Part shown: one piece after another, positions 45,170 to 57,564 of the stretch
Layout: each line of letters begins with the position of its first letter
Numbering within the stretch: position 1 is the first letter of the stretch
Assembly (NCBI RefSeq): GCF_963678635.1
Contig: NC_087066.1
Span: 65,629,277-65,693,276 of the forward strand
DNA: 64,000 nt
Direction of reading: 5' to 3'
DNA from: Symsagittifera roscoffensis
Lineage: Eukaryota; Xenacoelomorpha; Acoela; Convolutidae
The notes under the pieces: generated by a model
Seen by the model: the letters and a program-made list of their open reading frames with translations, nothing else
Told to the model about the DNA's origin: nothing
Databases searched by the model: none
Position numbers and translations under genes: made by a program

Positions 45170-46005
45170 TTTAAAACTGCCCTAAGGAAAAGTAGTCGAT
45201 TTGAAAAAAATGAAGACAGCCCTATTGATTTGGTTCAACTTGAATTGGATTTGGTCCCATAGTTCAAAAACTGCAAGAAAATGGTGACTGCCCTTTAACT
45301 GCGCTATGGGGTAGTGTTCAATTTGAAAGAAATTGAAATCTTCAAAAAAATATGTAAGAGAATTAATTTTAAAAAATGAAATCAAAACTGCAATTTTCCC
45401 ACCGCAATGACCAATTATCTCCCCAAACGGTAAAATGATTTAAAAACAATTTCTAACGCAAGCAGATGGCTGATATGTTCATAGCAGGCAATCTTCAATA
45501 ATTTCTTTTAAATAAGTTCCGAGAAAAAATTTCGAACAGGAATAATTAAAACTTTTTTAAAAAACCTAATTTGCAAATTTCAGCTTGAGCAACTATTGCT
45601 TCGAAGAAAACAAGTTAACAGGGCAACTGCTCTTATTTTGTATCTGAAGACCAAAAATTTTTGTACGGTGCACCTTAATAAAGAACTAAATAAAAATTTT
45701 ATACTTTAAGACAGAAAAAAGTCAGCTTTATATGCATCAGTAATAGTGTTTTTTTTCACACTAAGCGTATTATTTGGGTTTTGATATTTGTGATTAACTC
45801 ACTCGTTGAAAAATCTGGCTCATGGATTCGTATCATTCCAATTATTTTGTGTTCAAACGGTTATGGGCATGCCACACGTACCTATTGAGCTATTTCCACT
45901 ATCCAATTTTTTTGAATCATCCCCTCCTCGTTATTTAAACAACAAAATGATATTTTGAGCATACAATAATGTATTAAGATCAATTTAAAAAGCCTTTCTC
46001 AATTA
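45170..46005. other. Spacer, possible decayed element pieces
   Basis: Two local copies of GACTGCCCT/GACAGCCCT followed by a CAATTTGAA-like stretch (45208, 45285, 45324) hint at old dual-stem-loop 3' ends, but no stem-loop remains. No gene is supported. Confidence 0.3.
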
Positions 46006-46009
46006 AATT

Positions 46010-46270
46010 TTTTCCTGCGACGGTTAAAAAACTCGCTAGCGCGTTTATAGCACAGAAATATGGCGAATTAGTTCCTCCATTCACCAAGTTCACAATCTTT
46101 GAACCCCTATCAATTTTAGAAAAAAAATACTGTTGAAATATTTTTTAATGGAGTTCAGCACAACAATAATTTCCAGATTTATAAAAGCGCCAAAAATGGC
46201 TAGTTAAAAAGTCGAAAGTAGTCTGGATAGAACGAAGTCGAAGAACCACTCCGAATATTCATTCTATCAC
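46010..46270 (-). mobile_element. 5'-half fragment of dual-stem-loop family
   Basis: AAACTCGCTAGCGCGTTTAT, TTTGAACCCCTATCAATTTT, AAAATGGCTAGTTAAAAAGT and CACTCCGAATATTCATTC follow family order in reverse. The 3' stem-loop half is absent. Confidence 0.65.
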
Positions 46271-48550
46271 TTTCATCAAATGTTCCGCCTTATTTTTACG
46301 GCCGGAAAAATCCAAGTTGAACTGAAGTAGTTTCTGTTGATGAAACTTTAAAAAACACACACACTCACGCTTTCGTACTGGAGAAACCACATAAAGGAAA
46401 ATCCTTGAATTATGCGACTGAAATACTTGCGTTCGTGTCCAGTGCCTTCTTAGCAGAAGTTTCCCAGAGATGAATATTTCGACCGATGAATATTTCATTT
46501 CTACACTTTTCATTCAATTTTTCCCATTAAATACATTTTTCTTTACTTCAGCTTGTTTTTTGCTATAAGACTCGTGTTTTCGTGTTTTAATAAACCAAGT
46601 GTTGCTTCTTATCAACTCTCTGCTTTTTTTTGTTATAATTTTTCTTTTGTTTTTTGTTTTTCTTTAAAATCTTATGAAACCTACAAATTGAGTAATCGAA
46701 TTTTTACACATCGAAGAATCGGAACTTTACTTCCAAATACTGCTTTTTAAAAAATTAATGCGGAATTAAAAAATAAAGTCTAGCTTTAAAAATTTTTACC
46801 TTAACCGGAATGACCTAATGCCTTGACTTTTTTGATTTTTTGTTGCAACAACTGTTCAAACTGTTGCGACCTCATGCCCATGCCATTGTGACTCTCATTC
46901 AAACTTTTGTGACATATTCACAAATTTTAGTGAATTTTCAATTAATGCATATTTTTTTAGATCATTGCGACTTATTTTGAGATTTTTGCGACTTAATTTG
47001 AAATAATTTCAAGAGCGTAATGCCATATTTCCAGACATTGTCGGCGACTTTAAATCCCAATTCAAACAGTGAACTTTTAACTTTCGTATAGTTTTATTTG
47101 TAGCGTCGTATACTCAACAAGCACTGCCCAAAATTGGAGGAGCAAAACTTAAAATGTCAAGCAGTTGTAGCTGGTTTCGGTCACGGTAACTTGTCTGAAA
47201 CAACTCGAAAAAAAGTTATAATTTTCGAACTTGTGTCATTTTTGCTTATGTTGGAAACAAGCAACAGCGCAAAAATGTAGCTGAAATCGTAAGTAATAGC
47301 TAAGTGCATTTCAGTTTTTTATGAAAAATTGATAAAAACAAATAGACCGTTTTTTAACCAGAAAATGAAAAAGTTCAATCTTTTGGTTAAATTGCAAAAA
47401 TGTTTGGAGTCTTTTTCATAGCAAGCACTAGCTGTAGCTTGAAGAATTTTTTTACCACAAAAATTGTAGTAACCATTACTTTGTTGCTCTACTCTTTTGC
47501 TTTACTTGCGGCTGTGCCTTGGACTAAAAATCAAGTTTTTCAAATCGGTTCTTCTCCATACTGGAAAAATGTTTTCTTTCTGACATTGATTAAATCACTG
47601 TCGATGGAAAGAATTAAATGAGATACACTTCGACCCTATCTGTTATTTTTATGATACTTGATTTTGCTGGCGTAATAATTTTGAAAAAAAAAGAAACGAA
47701 ACAGACAGACTTGAATACAAAGTTCCTCCTTATTTTCATTCCCCAAAAATAATTCAAGTAGCTTCTGTTGATATTGACTTTCAAAAAACAAACTGGCAGT
47801 GATTCGCTTTTCGTTTTGAGCGGAGTATCAACGGCTGACGCGACTGAAATAAATTCATGGCCGACGCGGCTGAAAGAACTTCATGACTTGTCTCTGACGA
47901 CATCAGAAAGCCGCCATTGTTTCAGTCGTACAAAACCATGACCGACGCGACTGAAACAGATTCATGAACTGTCTTTGACCACAGCAAAAACTTCCTAGCA
48001 CTGATCGACATTCGCCACCGTTGCATGTTTCATATGCTTCATTTTTTAAAGTTTTAAATAATTTTTGTTGCTTTATTGACCATTTTTTGTTTTATTATTC
48101 CAAAAAGTTGCTAAAAGTTGGATAAAATCTCAAAGTCTAGAGCTCACTCCTTACCGGAACCGAGTCCTCAATTATCTGCAATTTTTACACCAAATATTGC
48201 TTCTTGAATTGTTTTTCGAGATCAAGCGTAGCTGTAAAGTCCGTGACACATTACTTTACTGTTGTTACTTACAATCATGACCTTCATGACTAATTTTTAG
48301 AAATTTCTAAATTTTTTGTTCAGATTTCTGTGTCAATTTTTCAGTTTGTCGCGAACTCATGTCCAGACTATCGTGTCCGGTTTCCAGATAAAATTTACTA
48401 ATTGTGAAGTAATTGCGACTAATTTCTTGACTATTGAGACTAAGTTCGAAACCATCGCGACTAACTTCCAAATGGTAATGCGATATTTCCAGAAATTGAC
48501 CGCAAACAGAAAACTCTGTCCAGACTATGGTTTAGAATTCCAGACTAAGA
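46255..48550. repeat. Old direct segmental duplication (~0.8 kb units)
   Basis: Unit 1 (about 46275-47060) and unit 2 (about 47720-48520) share, in order, TTCTGTTGAT near a run of As, TGCGACTGAAATA-like sequence, TTGCGACT-rich motifs, and TAATGC(C/G)ATATTTCCAGA. Identity is modest, so the duplication is old. At 47828-47990 unit 2 has a short tandem array of CATGACCGACGCGACTGAAA-like units. Confidence 0.55.
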
Positions 48551-48877
48551 ATTCGCACATTTGTTAATGAATCCGCATTTTGTTTCGAGTTTAATTGTTC
48601 AGCGAAATAATCTTTCATATTAATGCCGATATAATGTTCTACGAGGATATCAAAGAATCTGGGGCAAGTTTTAATGGTTTTTTATCTGGGACCAGATAAC
48701 ATAAGACAAGTTGTCTGGTGGGGCAAGTTGGTGTAGGACAAGACGAGTTGGGTAGTTGACTTGGGGCAAAATGACATGTAACCGATTTTTCTATCGCGGA
48801 AATAACATCGGCGAATTTGAAAAGACGGAAACTAAAAGCTGAACTTGACCCGGGTGGTAATAAAACTAAATACCAAA

Positions 48878-49140
48878 CAAGACTGCTCATATATCTGGGC
48901 AAAGCTTTGAATGTTCGGACTGTTCCTTAATTCATATCGAATAGTATTTGGGAAAAATTTTTTGAAAACCTACAAATTTTGGACATTATCAAAGTGTGAA
49001 ATCTTGAGTTGTACGAAATTTAAAAAACCACTCAGCTAGCCTCAATTCAACTTGGAACTATTTTGTTGTGCGGGAAAATTCGCCGCGCATTAATAATTTG
49101 CGTTACGCTCTCAGCAATATGATTAAATTTTTCAAACCGC
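48878..49140 (-). mobile_element. Truncated dual-stem-loop copy, left of a head-to-head pair
   Basis: It starts CAAGACTGCTCATATATCTG, with a decayed stem-loop (GGGCAAAGCTTTG), then GAATGTTCGGACTG and ATTCATATCGAATAG. It runs to about 49140, where it meets the 5' end of the opposite-orientation copy. GGAACTATTTTGTTGTGCGG here is the complement of CCGCACAACAAAATCGTTCC in the right copy. Confidence 0.78.
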
Positions 49141-49147
49141 GCATAAT

Positions 49148-49640
49148 TGATCTGACTTTAGAAGAAAACGGAATATTTATGCTCGTGCGGTTTTTTTTAT
49201 TCAGTCAATTTTCATCGATCGAAATAATAATTTTCAACAAAATTTTTTTATACCCTATTGAAGATATTGACTTCTTAAGTTCAAATGTAAAAGATACTTT
49301 GCTTCCGATTATTTTTTATTAAGTTCTGGGGGTTTGAAAATCGCCAATTTTGCCATGTTCTGGACTAAGTTATGCGCGCTTCGAAGGGTTTATTCATAAT
49401 GCTGAGAGCATAACGCGAACTATTTATGCGTGACGATTTATCCCGCACAACAAAATCGTTCCAAATTGAATTGAGGCTAGCTATTTGGTCGTATTAATTT
49501 CGTACGACTCAAAATTTTACAGTTAGATGTTGTCCAAAATATATAGGTTTTCAATATTTTCTTTTCTCAAAAACTATTCGATATGAATCAAGGGACATTC
49601 GGAACATTCAGGGCTTTGCCCTGATATACGAACAGTCTTG
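49148..49640 (+). mobile_element. Complete dual-stem-loop element, second subfamily
   Basis: The 5' end is TGATCTGACTTTAG and the 3' end has CATTCGGAACATTCAGGG, stem-loop CAGGGCTTTGCCCTG, ATATACGAACAGTCTTG, followed by T. The interior (AACGGAATATTTATGCTCG; ATTCGATATGAATCAAGGG) differs from the first subfamily but matches the nested copy at 56838-57318. Confidence 0.85.
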
Positions 49641-49726
49641 TTTAGTCTAGAACATGGCCAATTTGGCAATTTTCAAACCCCCAGACTTTACGAAAAATAA
49701 TCGAAGGTAAAATATCTTCTAACTTA

Positions 49727-49793
49727 GAACCAAATTAACATCCTCCCCCAAACAGCTGGGGGGAGGGGAGGATGTTAACTTGGTCCTCACTTT
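49727..49793. mobile_element. Minimal foldback MITE (~66 bp hairpin)
   Basis: ACCAAATTAACATCCTCCCC folds onto GGGGAGGATGTTAACTTGGT with an ~8-nt loop and G-rich mismatched turn. The termini match the GGATCAAGTTAACATC family, so this is an extreme internal deletion derivative. Confidence 0.8.
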
Positions 49794-50079
49794 TTCCAGT
49801 TTGAATCCGCGATAATAATGAACCCAATTTGAAACAAAAGAATTCTCCAACTAATTGCGCTGATTCAACTCTGTAATAAAACAAAATCGGACTTTTTGAG
49901 ACGCGAGAAGAAATTCCAAAATTGTTTTGATTTCTGAGAGTAAAACGCTTCACGTATTCGAAACACTACAATTTACGTGTTATCAAATATATCAATTTAA
50001 TCAATTTAAGCAATTTAAAGCACAGTTAAAACATGCAGAACTTCACCTTGATACGAACAGTTTTTTTCAACAATATCTT

Positions 50080-50440
50080 CAGGGGCGGATCTAGGATTTT
50101 CTCGAGGGTGGGGGGCGGATTTTCAAAAATTTTCCAAATTTTGACGACCTTTTTTTTAGGTCGACCAAATTGATTTTTCGAGCTCTCCCAAAGCACTGTT
50201 TTGCCCCTATTTTGGCAAAATTTTCTGCGCCGCAGGCAAATTTTTGAAAAAACAGTCAAAAAAGCCGTTTTTGAGCACTTTTTGAAAAATTTTGACAACA
50301 AAATCGCGTTTTTTTTGGCGCGCGCTCCCCCTCAAAGTTAGTATATATTGGCGCCAAAGGCGCCTTTAGAAAAATTTTAAGGTCGGTCGGCCAAAAATGG
50401 ATTTCTGAAAAAGTATCATAGGGGGGACCAGCTAGGATAA
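50080..50440. mobile_element. CAGGGGCGG MITE, right end lost
   Basis: CAGGGGCGGATCTAGGATTT at the left, then family sequence in inverted order relative to 11573-11942 (GGTCGACCAAATTGATTTTT, GCGCCGCAGGCAAA, GGCGCGCGCTCCCCC, TTGGCGCCAAAGGCGCC). It stops at GGGGGGACCAGCTAGG, about 60 bp short of the expected end. Confidence 0.82.
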
Positions 50441-50771
50441 ATCATACATATTTGATCTGACTTTAATTACTTAAACTCTCCTGACTTAAACTTCAAACAC
50501 TGTATAAAATCTAAGATTGCTTACAATGTTCGATTGATATAAAAATTGATATACAATTTAACAATATTGATATCCTGACTTAAACCACTCCATACACCAG
50601 AAAAATGATGCATTGTGAGTTGCGGTAACAGAGAAAATGAAGCCGAAATGTAAAAAAAATTTTAATTTTCCAGAATATATTTCGGCTGAGCCCCGCGGTC
50701 ACTAATTTTGCTGGAGTTTTTGCAAAAAAATGAAGATTTGACAATAAGTCTTCGCGTCCTCCGAAAAATAT

Positions 50772-50950
50772 TCAAGGCCTTTCCAATTTTTTAAGTTTGG
50801 TTGTCCTGGAAGGGCGAGTGGAAACCATTATCGGCGACTGCCTACCATTATTGAGGGTTGTAATTTTGTCGCTGTTTGCATACATGAATGTTCTGTTTGC
50901 AGCAGTAGATGAGTCATCGGTAGTGGAGCTAATAGTTGAACTGTTTTCAT
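50772..50950 (-). CDS. Candidate 3'-terminal coding exon, Ser/Thr-rich
   Basis: After the acceptor GTTGATTTTACAG the frame gives 58 codons beginning ENSSTISSTTDDSSTAANRT and ending TTKLKKLERP before a TGA. It is Ser/Thr/Asn-rich with NSS and NRT sequons, like an extracellular or juxtamembrane linker. GC is higher than the flanks. An overlapping plus-strand frame is an antisense shadow with hydrophobic noise. No family was recognised and no upstream exon was identified. Confidence 0.4.
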
Positions 50951-51164
50951 CTGTAAAATCAACTTATTTTTATAGGAGCAAGAGTAGCTAATTGCTATGT
51001 AAAAAAAGCAAAAAATTCCGACAAGATTGGAAAAAAAGGAAGCAAAATTTTTTCTTTTCCAATTATTTTCTTATTGGAAAAAAAAATTCAAAAAGTTATT
51101 TCAATTTTATATTTTTTCAATAAGTGAATGCTACATAAATGAGTTAATGTTAATGATAGTTAAC

Positions 51165-51330
51165 TCATAGAGTAATTTCGGATAGGGTACACCGTCTGCT
51201 CGTCACGCTATCTTATTTTCGGCCGGATAGATTCGTGCAACTTCTTAGTCTAATACCGATCCTAGTCTTACTCTTATATCTACTAGTCTCAGGGTGTTTA
51301 ACTAGTCTCTGCTAGGCTCAATAGATTTAG
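51165..51330 (-). repeat. Unclassified interspersed repeat, copy 2
   Basis: Reverse complement of the 31960-32095 repeat: on this strand GTAAGACTAGGATCGG, AGTTGCACGAATCTATCCGG and CCGAAAATAAGATAGCGTG occur in the same order and spacing. Confidence 0.7.
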
Positions 51331-51589
51331 AGTATACTGGCTTATTGCGACTGCTGAAGTTCTCTTGGAGAGGCAACTAATTTCTAAGTTAAATTCAAAT
51401 CTCTCTGGTGCTGAAATCACAAGTGATTTCAGCACTTACAAATAAGTGGGTTGTTAGTTGGATGGATTATGATTGGTTAATATTAAATACTTTACAGTGG
51501 TAAAATATCTAAATTATCCAATAATAAAATGTAGTTTAAATCAGGTTCCATAAATTTACAAAATAATGATATTTTTGAAACTTTGACCT

Positions 51590-51966
51590 GAAAGCAATTT
51601 TTTTTTGAAAATTGTGATTTTTTTTAGGTCGACCAAATTGATTTTCAGAGTTCTACCAAAGCACAACAAAAACCCTGTTTTGGCCAAAATTTATGCGCCG
51701 CAAGCAAAATTTTGAAAAAAAACAGGCAAAAAGGCGTTTTATGCACTTTTTGGAAAATTTTGACCGAAAGTACGCTTTTTTTCGGCGCGCGCTCCCCCCT
51801 TAAAATTAGTATATATTGGCGCCTAAGGCGCATTTAGAAAAATTTTAGGGTCGGTCGGCCAAAAATGGATTTCTGAAAAAGTATCATAGGGGGGACCCTT
51901 TGAGTCGGCTGGGGTCCAATCCCTGAGGGGGGGGCGTCCGTTCCCCCCCCCCATAAATCCGCCCTT
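51590..51966. mobile_element. CAGGGGCGG MITE, left end lost
   Basis: GGTCGACCAAATTGATTTTC, TTATGCGCCGCAAGC, GGCGCGCGCTCCCCC and AAAATGGATTTCTGAAAAAG match 50080-50440 in the same orientation. The right end AAATCCGCCCTTG is intact apart from one terminal change. Confidence 0.82.
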
Positions 51967-52611
51967 GAATATCTTTGCCGGGAGCTCACATTGTTTGTGA
52001 ATTTTCTATGAAAATGACTGATTGTGTGCCAATGACAATCGCTAAATTTCTAATCAAGCTAGAAAGATTTTTCATTACAAAACACATTGATGGAGTGATT
52101 ATAGAACATAAATTTGCGTCCATGCTTCATCAAACCCGAAATTAAACTTTTTGGCGATATTTTTTCAAATCTCGTTACTAAGTAGGTTCATCATTTTAAT
52201 GGAGTTTTAGTTCTGAACTATTACGTTGCCGTTGACGTACATAGACCATAAAATGCAACTGATCTTCTATCCAATTTTGAGAGTAGATTTAGTTACTTAG
52301 TTACATTAATTTAACGTCTGCGCCATTTGAATGTTAGGTAGTAAATTAAAGGTTGCTTTCATCTATCATAGTGATTGGGTTTTGTAGATCATGAAATTTT
52401 TTCTCAATTTCAATTTTGTAGCTTTAGTGGCAAAAAAAAATGCAAATTTTATATTTTGTTATATCAGTTTACTACCTAAACACAACTTTGGAAAGCAAAA
52501 GAAATTGAGCTACAAGACTAAAGGCCAAAAATCACCAAAATTTCTGTTCCGCAATAAAAGAAAATTTTCCTGTCTGAGTTTTGACTCTGTTCGTATTAAT
52601 GCAAAACATGT

Positions 52612-53490
52612 AACAAACGTATCAGGGCCGCGCCCTGGATATTTTAACTGCCCTTTGAGGTATCTATAGTAAGTTTGCGTTAAAGGTGAAAAAATAAAAA
52701 AATTTAAAAGTTTAAGTTTTTTTGAAATCTTCCTGCCGCACGGTTTGTAGTGAAATACAAGACATGTCTCCTATCTAGTAACGTCAATTGAACCTTGAAT
52801 CACTTCAAATTAGAATTGTCAATCTGTTGAAAAAATTGAAGAATTGCGCTCAATAAATGCTTTTAAATTAGCAAAATAAGAAATTTTCAAACCCCAATGA
52901 GACAAGAGATCAGAGCTAAAATATCTTTTAGTCTTAGGCCCAAGTAATCAAGTTCTTTTTAATGGGTTTGAAAAAAGTTTAAAGACTTGCTAGCTAAAAA
53001 TTCGAAGTTTGCCTTTCAAGAACTATGGAGCTGTGCTTGCTTTGAAAAAAAATCTAAGATTTTTTTTTTTGAATAATAGAAAACCATAACCCTAACCCTT
53101 AATCGCTATAAACAGTACAAATTGATAAACTTCGCTTTTAAAAGTATCATATATAGACCAGAGAGCAAGCCTCAATTCAGTTTGGAACGGTTTCTAAGAC
53201 AGGTTGAATCTCCGATCACGCATTAAAAGCGCGAAATATATCGCTCTTCAATTCTCCCAAATTGACATAATCGGCAGTCTTGAAACCACCATAGTTAAGT
53301 AGAATAAACTTTTTAAATTGACAAAGTGATAATTTTTAAATTTGAGCTCGGAACGACAATGCTTTGTAAACTTTTGTTGATCTAGAAAAAAATTGTGCCA
53401 CAAATTCTAGTTTAAAAGTCAAGATTTGTTTGAAGAAAAAAAACCGCACCGAGCATTCCGTCATTTTTTTTTTAAATTGGAACAGCAATT
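52612..53490 (-). mobile_element. One or two old dual-stem-loop copies
   Basis: It begins ACGTATCAGGGC with stem-loop partner GCCCTGG and TTTTAACTGCCCTTTGAGG. A second set of landmarks (AGTTTGGAACGGTTTCTAAG, GCGCGAAATATATCGC, CACCGAGCATTCCGTC) at 53040-53490 gives the 5' half. The total exceeds one unit, so two overlapping or nested copies are likely. Confidence 0.65.
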
Positions 53491-53499
53491 GAGTTTCAA

Positions 53500-56400
53500 A
53501 ATTGCCTGAAGTAACCATTTTCTTCTTTTTTTCTCATTAATAATCTAACCATATTAGCTTCGTAAAAATTTTCTAATTTTTGCCCTCCTAATTTGTTTCA
53601 AAGTGATTGTGTTAACTTTGCGCAATGCAGGAAATTTCAATTTCAGAAAAAAAATTGATATCGAAAACATTATTTTGGCTGAAAAACTATTTACTAATTC
53701 AAAATTTTGATTGATTTCTTAAGCAGTAGGAAGTTTAAAACTTTTGCTTGAATAATTAAACAAATTGTTTTCTTATTTATTTTCTTAAAATTTTATCTAG
53801 AGACTGAAGCTTTTTGAAAAGTATCTAGGTCTGGTGATTTCACTACAGTTCAAAAATATTCGGTCCAGAAACCACTCTAATTTCCAAAAATTCAATGGGT
53901 TCAATTTTTGTTTTGATGACGCTTGTTATTTTTTTATACATGAATTTTTTTATGGCAGTAAAATTTTTCAAAACTGAAATAATTTTCAATAGTTAAAAAA
54001 AATGATTTGTTTACTCAAAAGCGTTAGCATATTCTTTAGGAGTGTTAAAACATTAAGCACTCTGCACTTTTACGAGCAATTTTAGGCTCACTCAAGATTC
54101 CATATTCAATCAAACAAATTTAATCATTCGAGAAAAAAAAACAATTTTTGACACCATAATATTGCGCGAGGGAGAAGATACAGAAAAAACTTTTTGAAAA
54201 CTTTTGCTTTCTTTCTCGCCAAACAAATTAGTTTAAATACTATACCATGAAAACTCAAACTTTTCACATTATACGAAGAACTTTGTTATTATGATTGCTT
54301 GTTGTTGGTAAATTTCAATTTTTTACCTTTTTTTGTCATACATGACATCTGAAAATTATCCGGACAGAACAAACAAAATTTGAAATTTCCAACGCGCTTT
54401 TCTCAAACTAGGTCAAAGTTAGACAAAAAGTGATTGAAACAATAACGAAATTGCTGAAAGTTTCACAAGAACATATATAGTGCAATTTGTTTCCCAAAAT
54501 TTTCAACCAAAACTTTACTCAACCGAAATTCTCAAAACATGGTCAATGTGGCGTTTCTAATTATTTAAAAATCACGCTGAAATTACCAAAGCAATATAAA
54601 AAAGTTTTTTACATGGCCCAGGGGGGGGGGTGGTGGTGGTGGCAATGCGCTATAATAATTTTCGTGAAATTTTAAGCAACTTTTGAGAAAAACGCGTTCG
54701 AAATTTCAAATGTTCGTTGTGTCCGGTTAATTTAAATCAGCACTGTACCATCTGATAAAATTTGATCCCCTGCACTCAAAATGTTAAATGTTTTTTTTCT
54801 GCCATTGTAACAAAAAAAATTACAGGGATTAAAACATGCTTATTTTGCGAGTTTGGGATCATAATAGCGAACAAAGTTGCCAGATTAATTCATCGGCAAC
54901 GATATATACCACGGTGTATATTTTTCCCGATGCATATATCTGATTCATAGCTTATTCCAAGTTAAATTGAGTCTCACTAATTCATCCGACTTTCACGTTA
55001 TAAACATTACGTTATTATTTTCATGCCATGCTGGGGGAAAATGACCGTGAAAAAATTGAAACAAAACTAATTTCCAGTTTCTTTTAAAAAACATTTTATC
55101 AATTTTTCACCATTAGCTCTAAAAACTCCCCAAAAGGCTGTCTGATACCATGGTATAAGCTTTTGGGTTTCAATTCTATGCTATATGAGCTAAATGGTGT
55201 TTTTACCGATACAGTAGCTTAGCTGGTTTCTTTTGTAAGTGGTATTTTTGAACGTAGAAAACTATACAGGAAGTATGCTGAAAACCTGTAGGTGCTATTT
55301 GATTCCATTTTTCAATTTGAAGATCAAATGGGAATTAGAGTAGCCTTTGAAAAGTTATAATCACGTGTGACTAGCACCCTCTTTTCATGCTGTGTGAACA
55401 AATTAAATTTATATCATGGGGGACTTATATCATGTATACTGCATGCTGAAGTTCGTGATAGAAAACAGTTTGAACAGAACTTGAAAGTAATCATTGATTT
55501 TTGCAGATCTCCAGTACTTTTTGGGAAAAAAGTCATTTCAGTTCAGTACAACTAATAATGTCATCTTATGTAATTCTTATGTCACCTAAATTTGATACTG
55601 GTTCAAATTGTATTAGAGAATTGGTTCAAATATAACTTATTGTCATCTAGCCGTTTCAGTATCCGTAAAGTTTCATTTAATTCAAAAACTGGCTGGGGTC
55701 TGGTCGATTTTCCCGGGTCTTAAAGAAAAGGAACTTTTTTTGCAGTAGAGAAACTTTATTGAGTAAAATTTAAGATACACTTTTGCGGAAGCAAAAACAT
55801 CATGCTCAGTCAGCCTTACATGACTTACTTGCTTATATAAAAGCGTTTCTTAATTTTTACTCAATAAAAGTTCTCAACTGCACAAAAAAAATCAATTTCA
55901 ATTAGGGTCCGGGATTAATCGATGGAACCCCTGCCAGTTTTTGAAATGATAAAACTTTAACAATCAATCCAATTAGGTATGCAAAAACCAATTCATCTTG
56001 ATATAAAACCGAAGGCTTACAACCAAAAAAAAAATGTTGACATTGTGAAACTTTTGAGACGATGGTTAAAAGAGTCTGATTATGATTCCTTTCAATTACT
56101 ATAACCCTCACTTATGATGGTTTGTTTGAAAGGAAGAATCAGCAAACTCAGATTCCAGAGCTTTTGGAAAGTACGAAACATGTCAAGTGTTTTTATTTTT
56201 AGCCTAAGGTTGCGAATACGATTTATTCAAACAATACATAAGAACTGATTAACCAGCCTTAGCTCATTAAAGTATATATATATATATATATATAACAAAG
56301 GACACAATGTCAAATCACAAATTATTAAAAACAAATTTGCTTTGTAACATATTCACCTGATGAAATTATTTGGTTTGCAACTATATTAAAAGTTTAGAAG

Positions 56401-56630
56401 AAATTTGTGGTCCAAAAAATTTTTGGTTTTCTGAGTTTTTGAGTTTATTGACAGATATACTTTTGAAATTTTGAGACAACCTTTGATATAAGCCAATATA
56501 AGTTGTGCTGGATTTCTATAACTTCAATCTTTATCAGGGGTTGGTAAAGTCAAATGGGAGATAAAATGTCAATTACTTAAAACTTATTTCAGATAAATGA
56601 ATTTTGTCAATTAACAATTTACTGCTACTT
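53500..56630. other. AT-rich spacer with G-run and (TA)n
   Basis: No gene is supported. At 54621-54642 there is a run of ten G followed by (TGG)4, a G-quadruplex-prone string. At 56273-56294 there is an 11-unit (TA)n. A plus-strand frame at 55367-55555 looks mildly protein-like (HAEVRDRKQFEQNLKVIIDF) but has no supporting splice sites. Confidence 0.45.
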
Positions 56631-56634
56631 TTGT

Positions 56635-57560
56635 TCCATTTTTCGGAGAAAGTGACGGAGTTTTTGTGCTCGAGGTGGTTTTCTAACTCGAAAAGTACTG
56701 TTGTCCTGAGATTGAATTGTTAAAATCATTTCATCTGTTATCTTTTTTGGTACAGTTATAAGGTTTACAAATTGCCAATTTGAAATAATTAACGCGCGAT
56801 ATTTTTCGTGCTTTAAACGCGTAGACAGAGATTTATTTGTTCCGACATTTAAAGAAAACGGAATATTTATGCTTGATGTGGTTTTTTGTTCAGTCAATTT
56901 TCGCCGATTGAATTAATTAGCTTTCAACAAATTTTTTTATACCCCATTGAAAATATTGACTGCGTGAGTTCAAATGATTTTGAAAAAAAATAACTCCAAT
57001 TTTTTTTGTAAAATTCTAGGGGTTTGAAAAATGGTAAAATGGCCATTTTCTGGACTAAATAATTCGCGCTTTAAAGAGTTATTCATAATGAGAACGTAAC
57101 TCGATTTATTTCGGCTAATTATCCTGCACAACAAATCGTTCCAAATTGAATATAGGCTAGTTAATCTGTCGTATTAGTTTTGTACGACTTAAATTCACAT
57201 TTTGATTTTGTCCAAAATTTATAGATTTTCAACATTTTCTCATCTCAAAAATATTCGATATGAATTTAGGGACAGTCGGAACATTCAGGGCTTTGCCCTG
57301 ATATACGAGCAGTCTTGTTCGTATTAGATATTGTTCCAAATTGGATCGAGACTCTGGTTTATAAATAATTTGCTATATTTTGTGCTATCAATTTGTGCTT
57401 TGTATAGCGTGTGGTGGGATGATTTTCAAAATAGAACCTCAAAAAAAATTTCATTATTTTTTCGAAAGTTTCATCAATTATTTTGTTTAAATTATTCCAT
57501 AGAAATTAAAACGCTGTCAAAACATTCAGGGACTCGCCCTGATACGAGCAGTCTTGTTTG
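56635..57560 (+). mobile_element. Dual-stem-loop element with a second copy nested inside
   Basis: The outer element (first subfamily) runs 56635-56837 (TTCGGAGAAAGTGACGG, GTGCTCGAGGTGG) and resumes 57319-57560 (ATTGTTCCAAATTGG, then stem-loop CAGGGACTCGCCCTG and GAGCAGTCTTG). The inner element (second subfamily) is about 56836-57318, from TGTTCCGACATTTAAAG to stem-loop CAGGGCTTTGCCCTG and CGAGCAGTCTTG. Rejoining the outer halves restores the family order, with at most 1-2 extra T. Confidence 0.85.
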
Positions 57561-57564
57561 ATAG

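Noticed and set aside
53088-53101. Telomere-like CCCTAACCCTTA
   Set aside because: Only two partial units; no array, so no interstitial telomere is supported.
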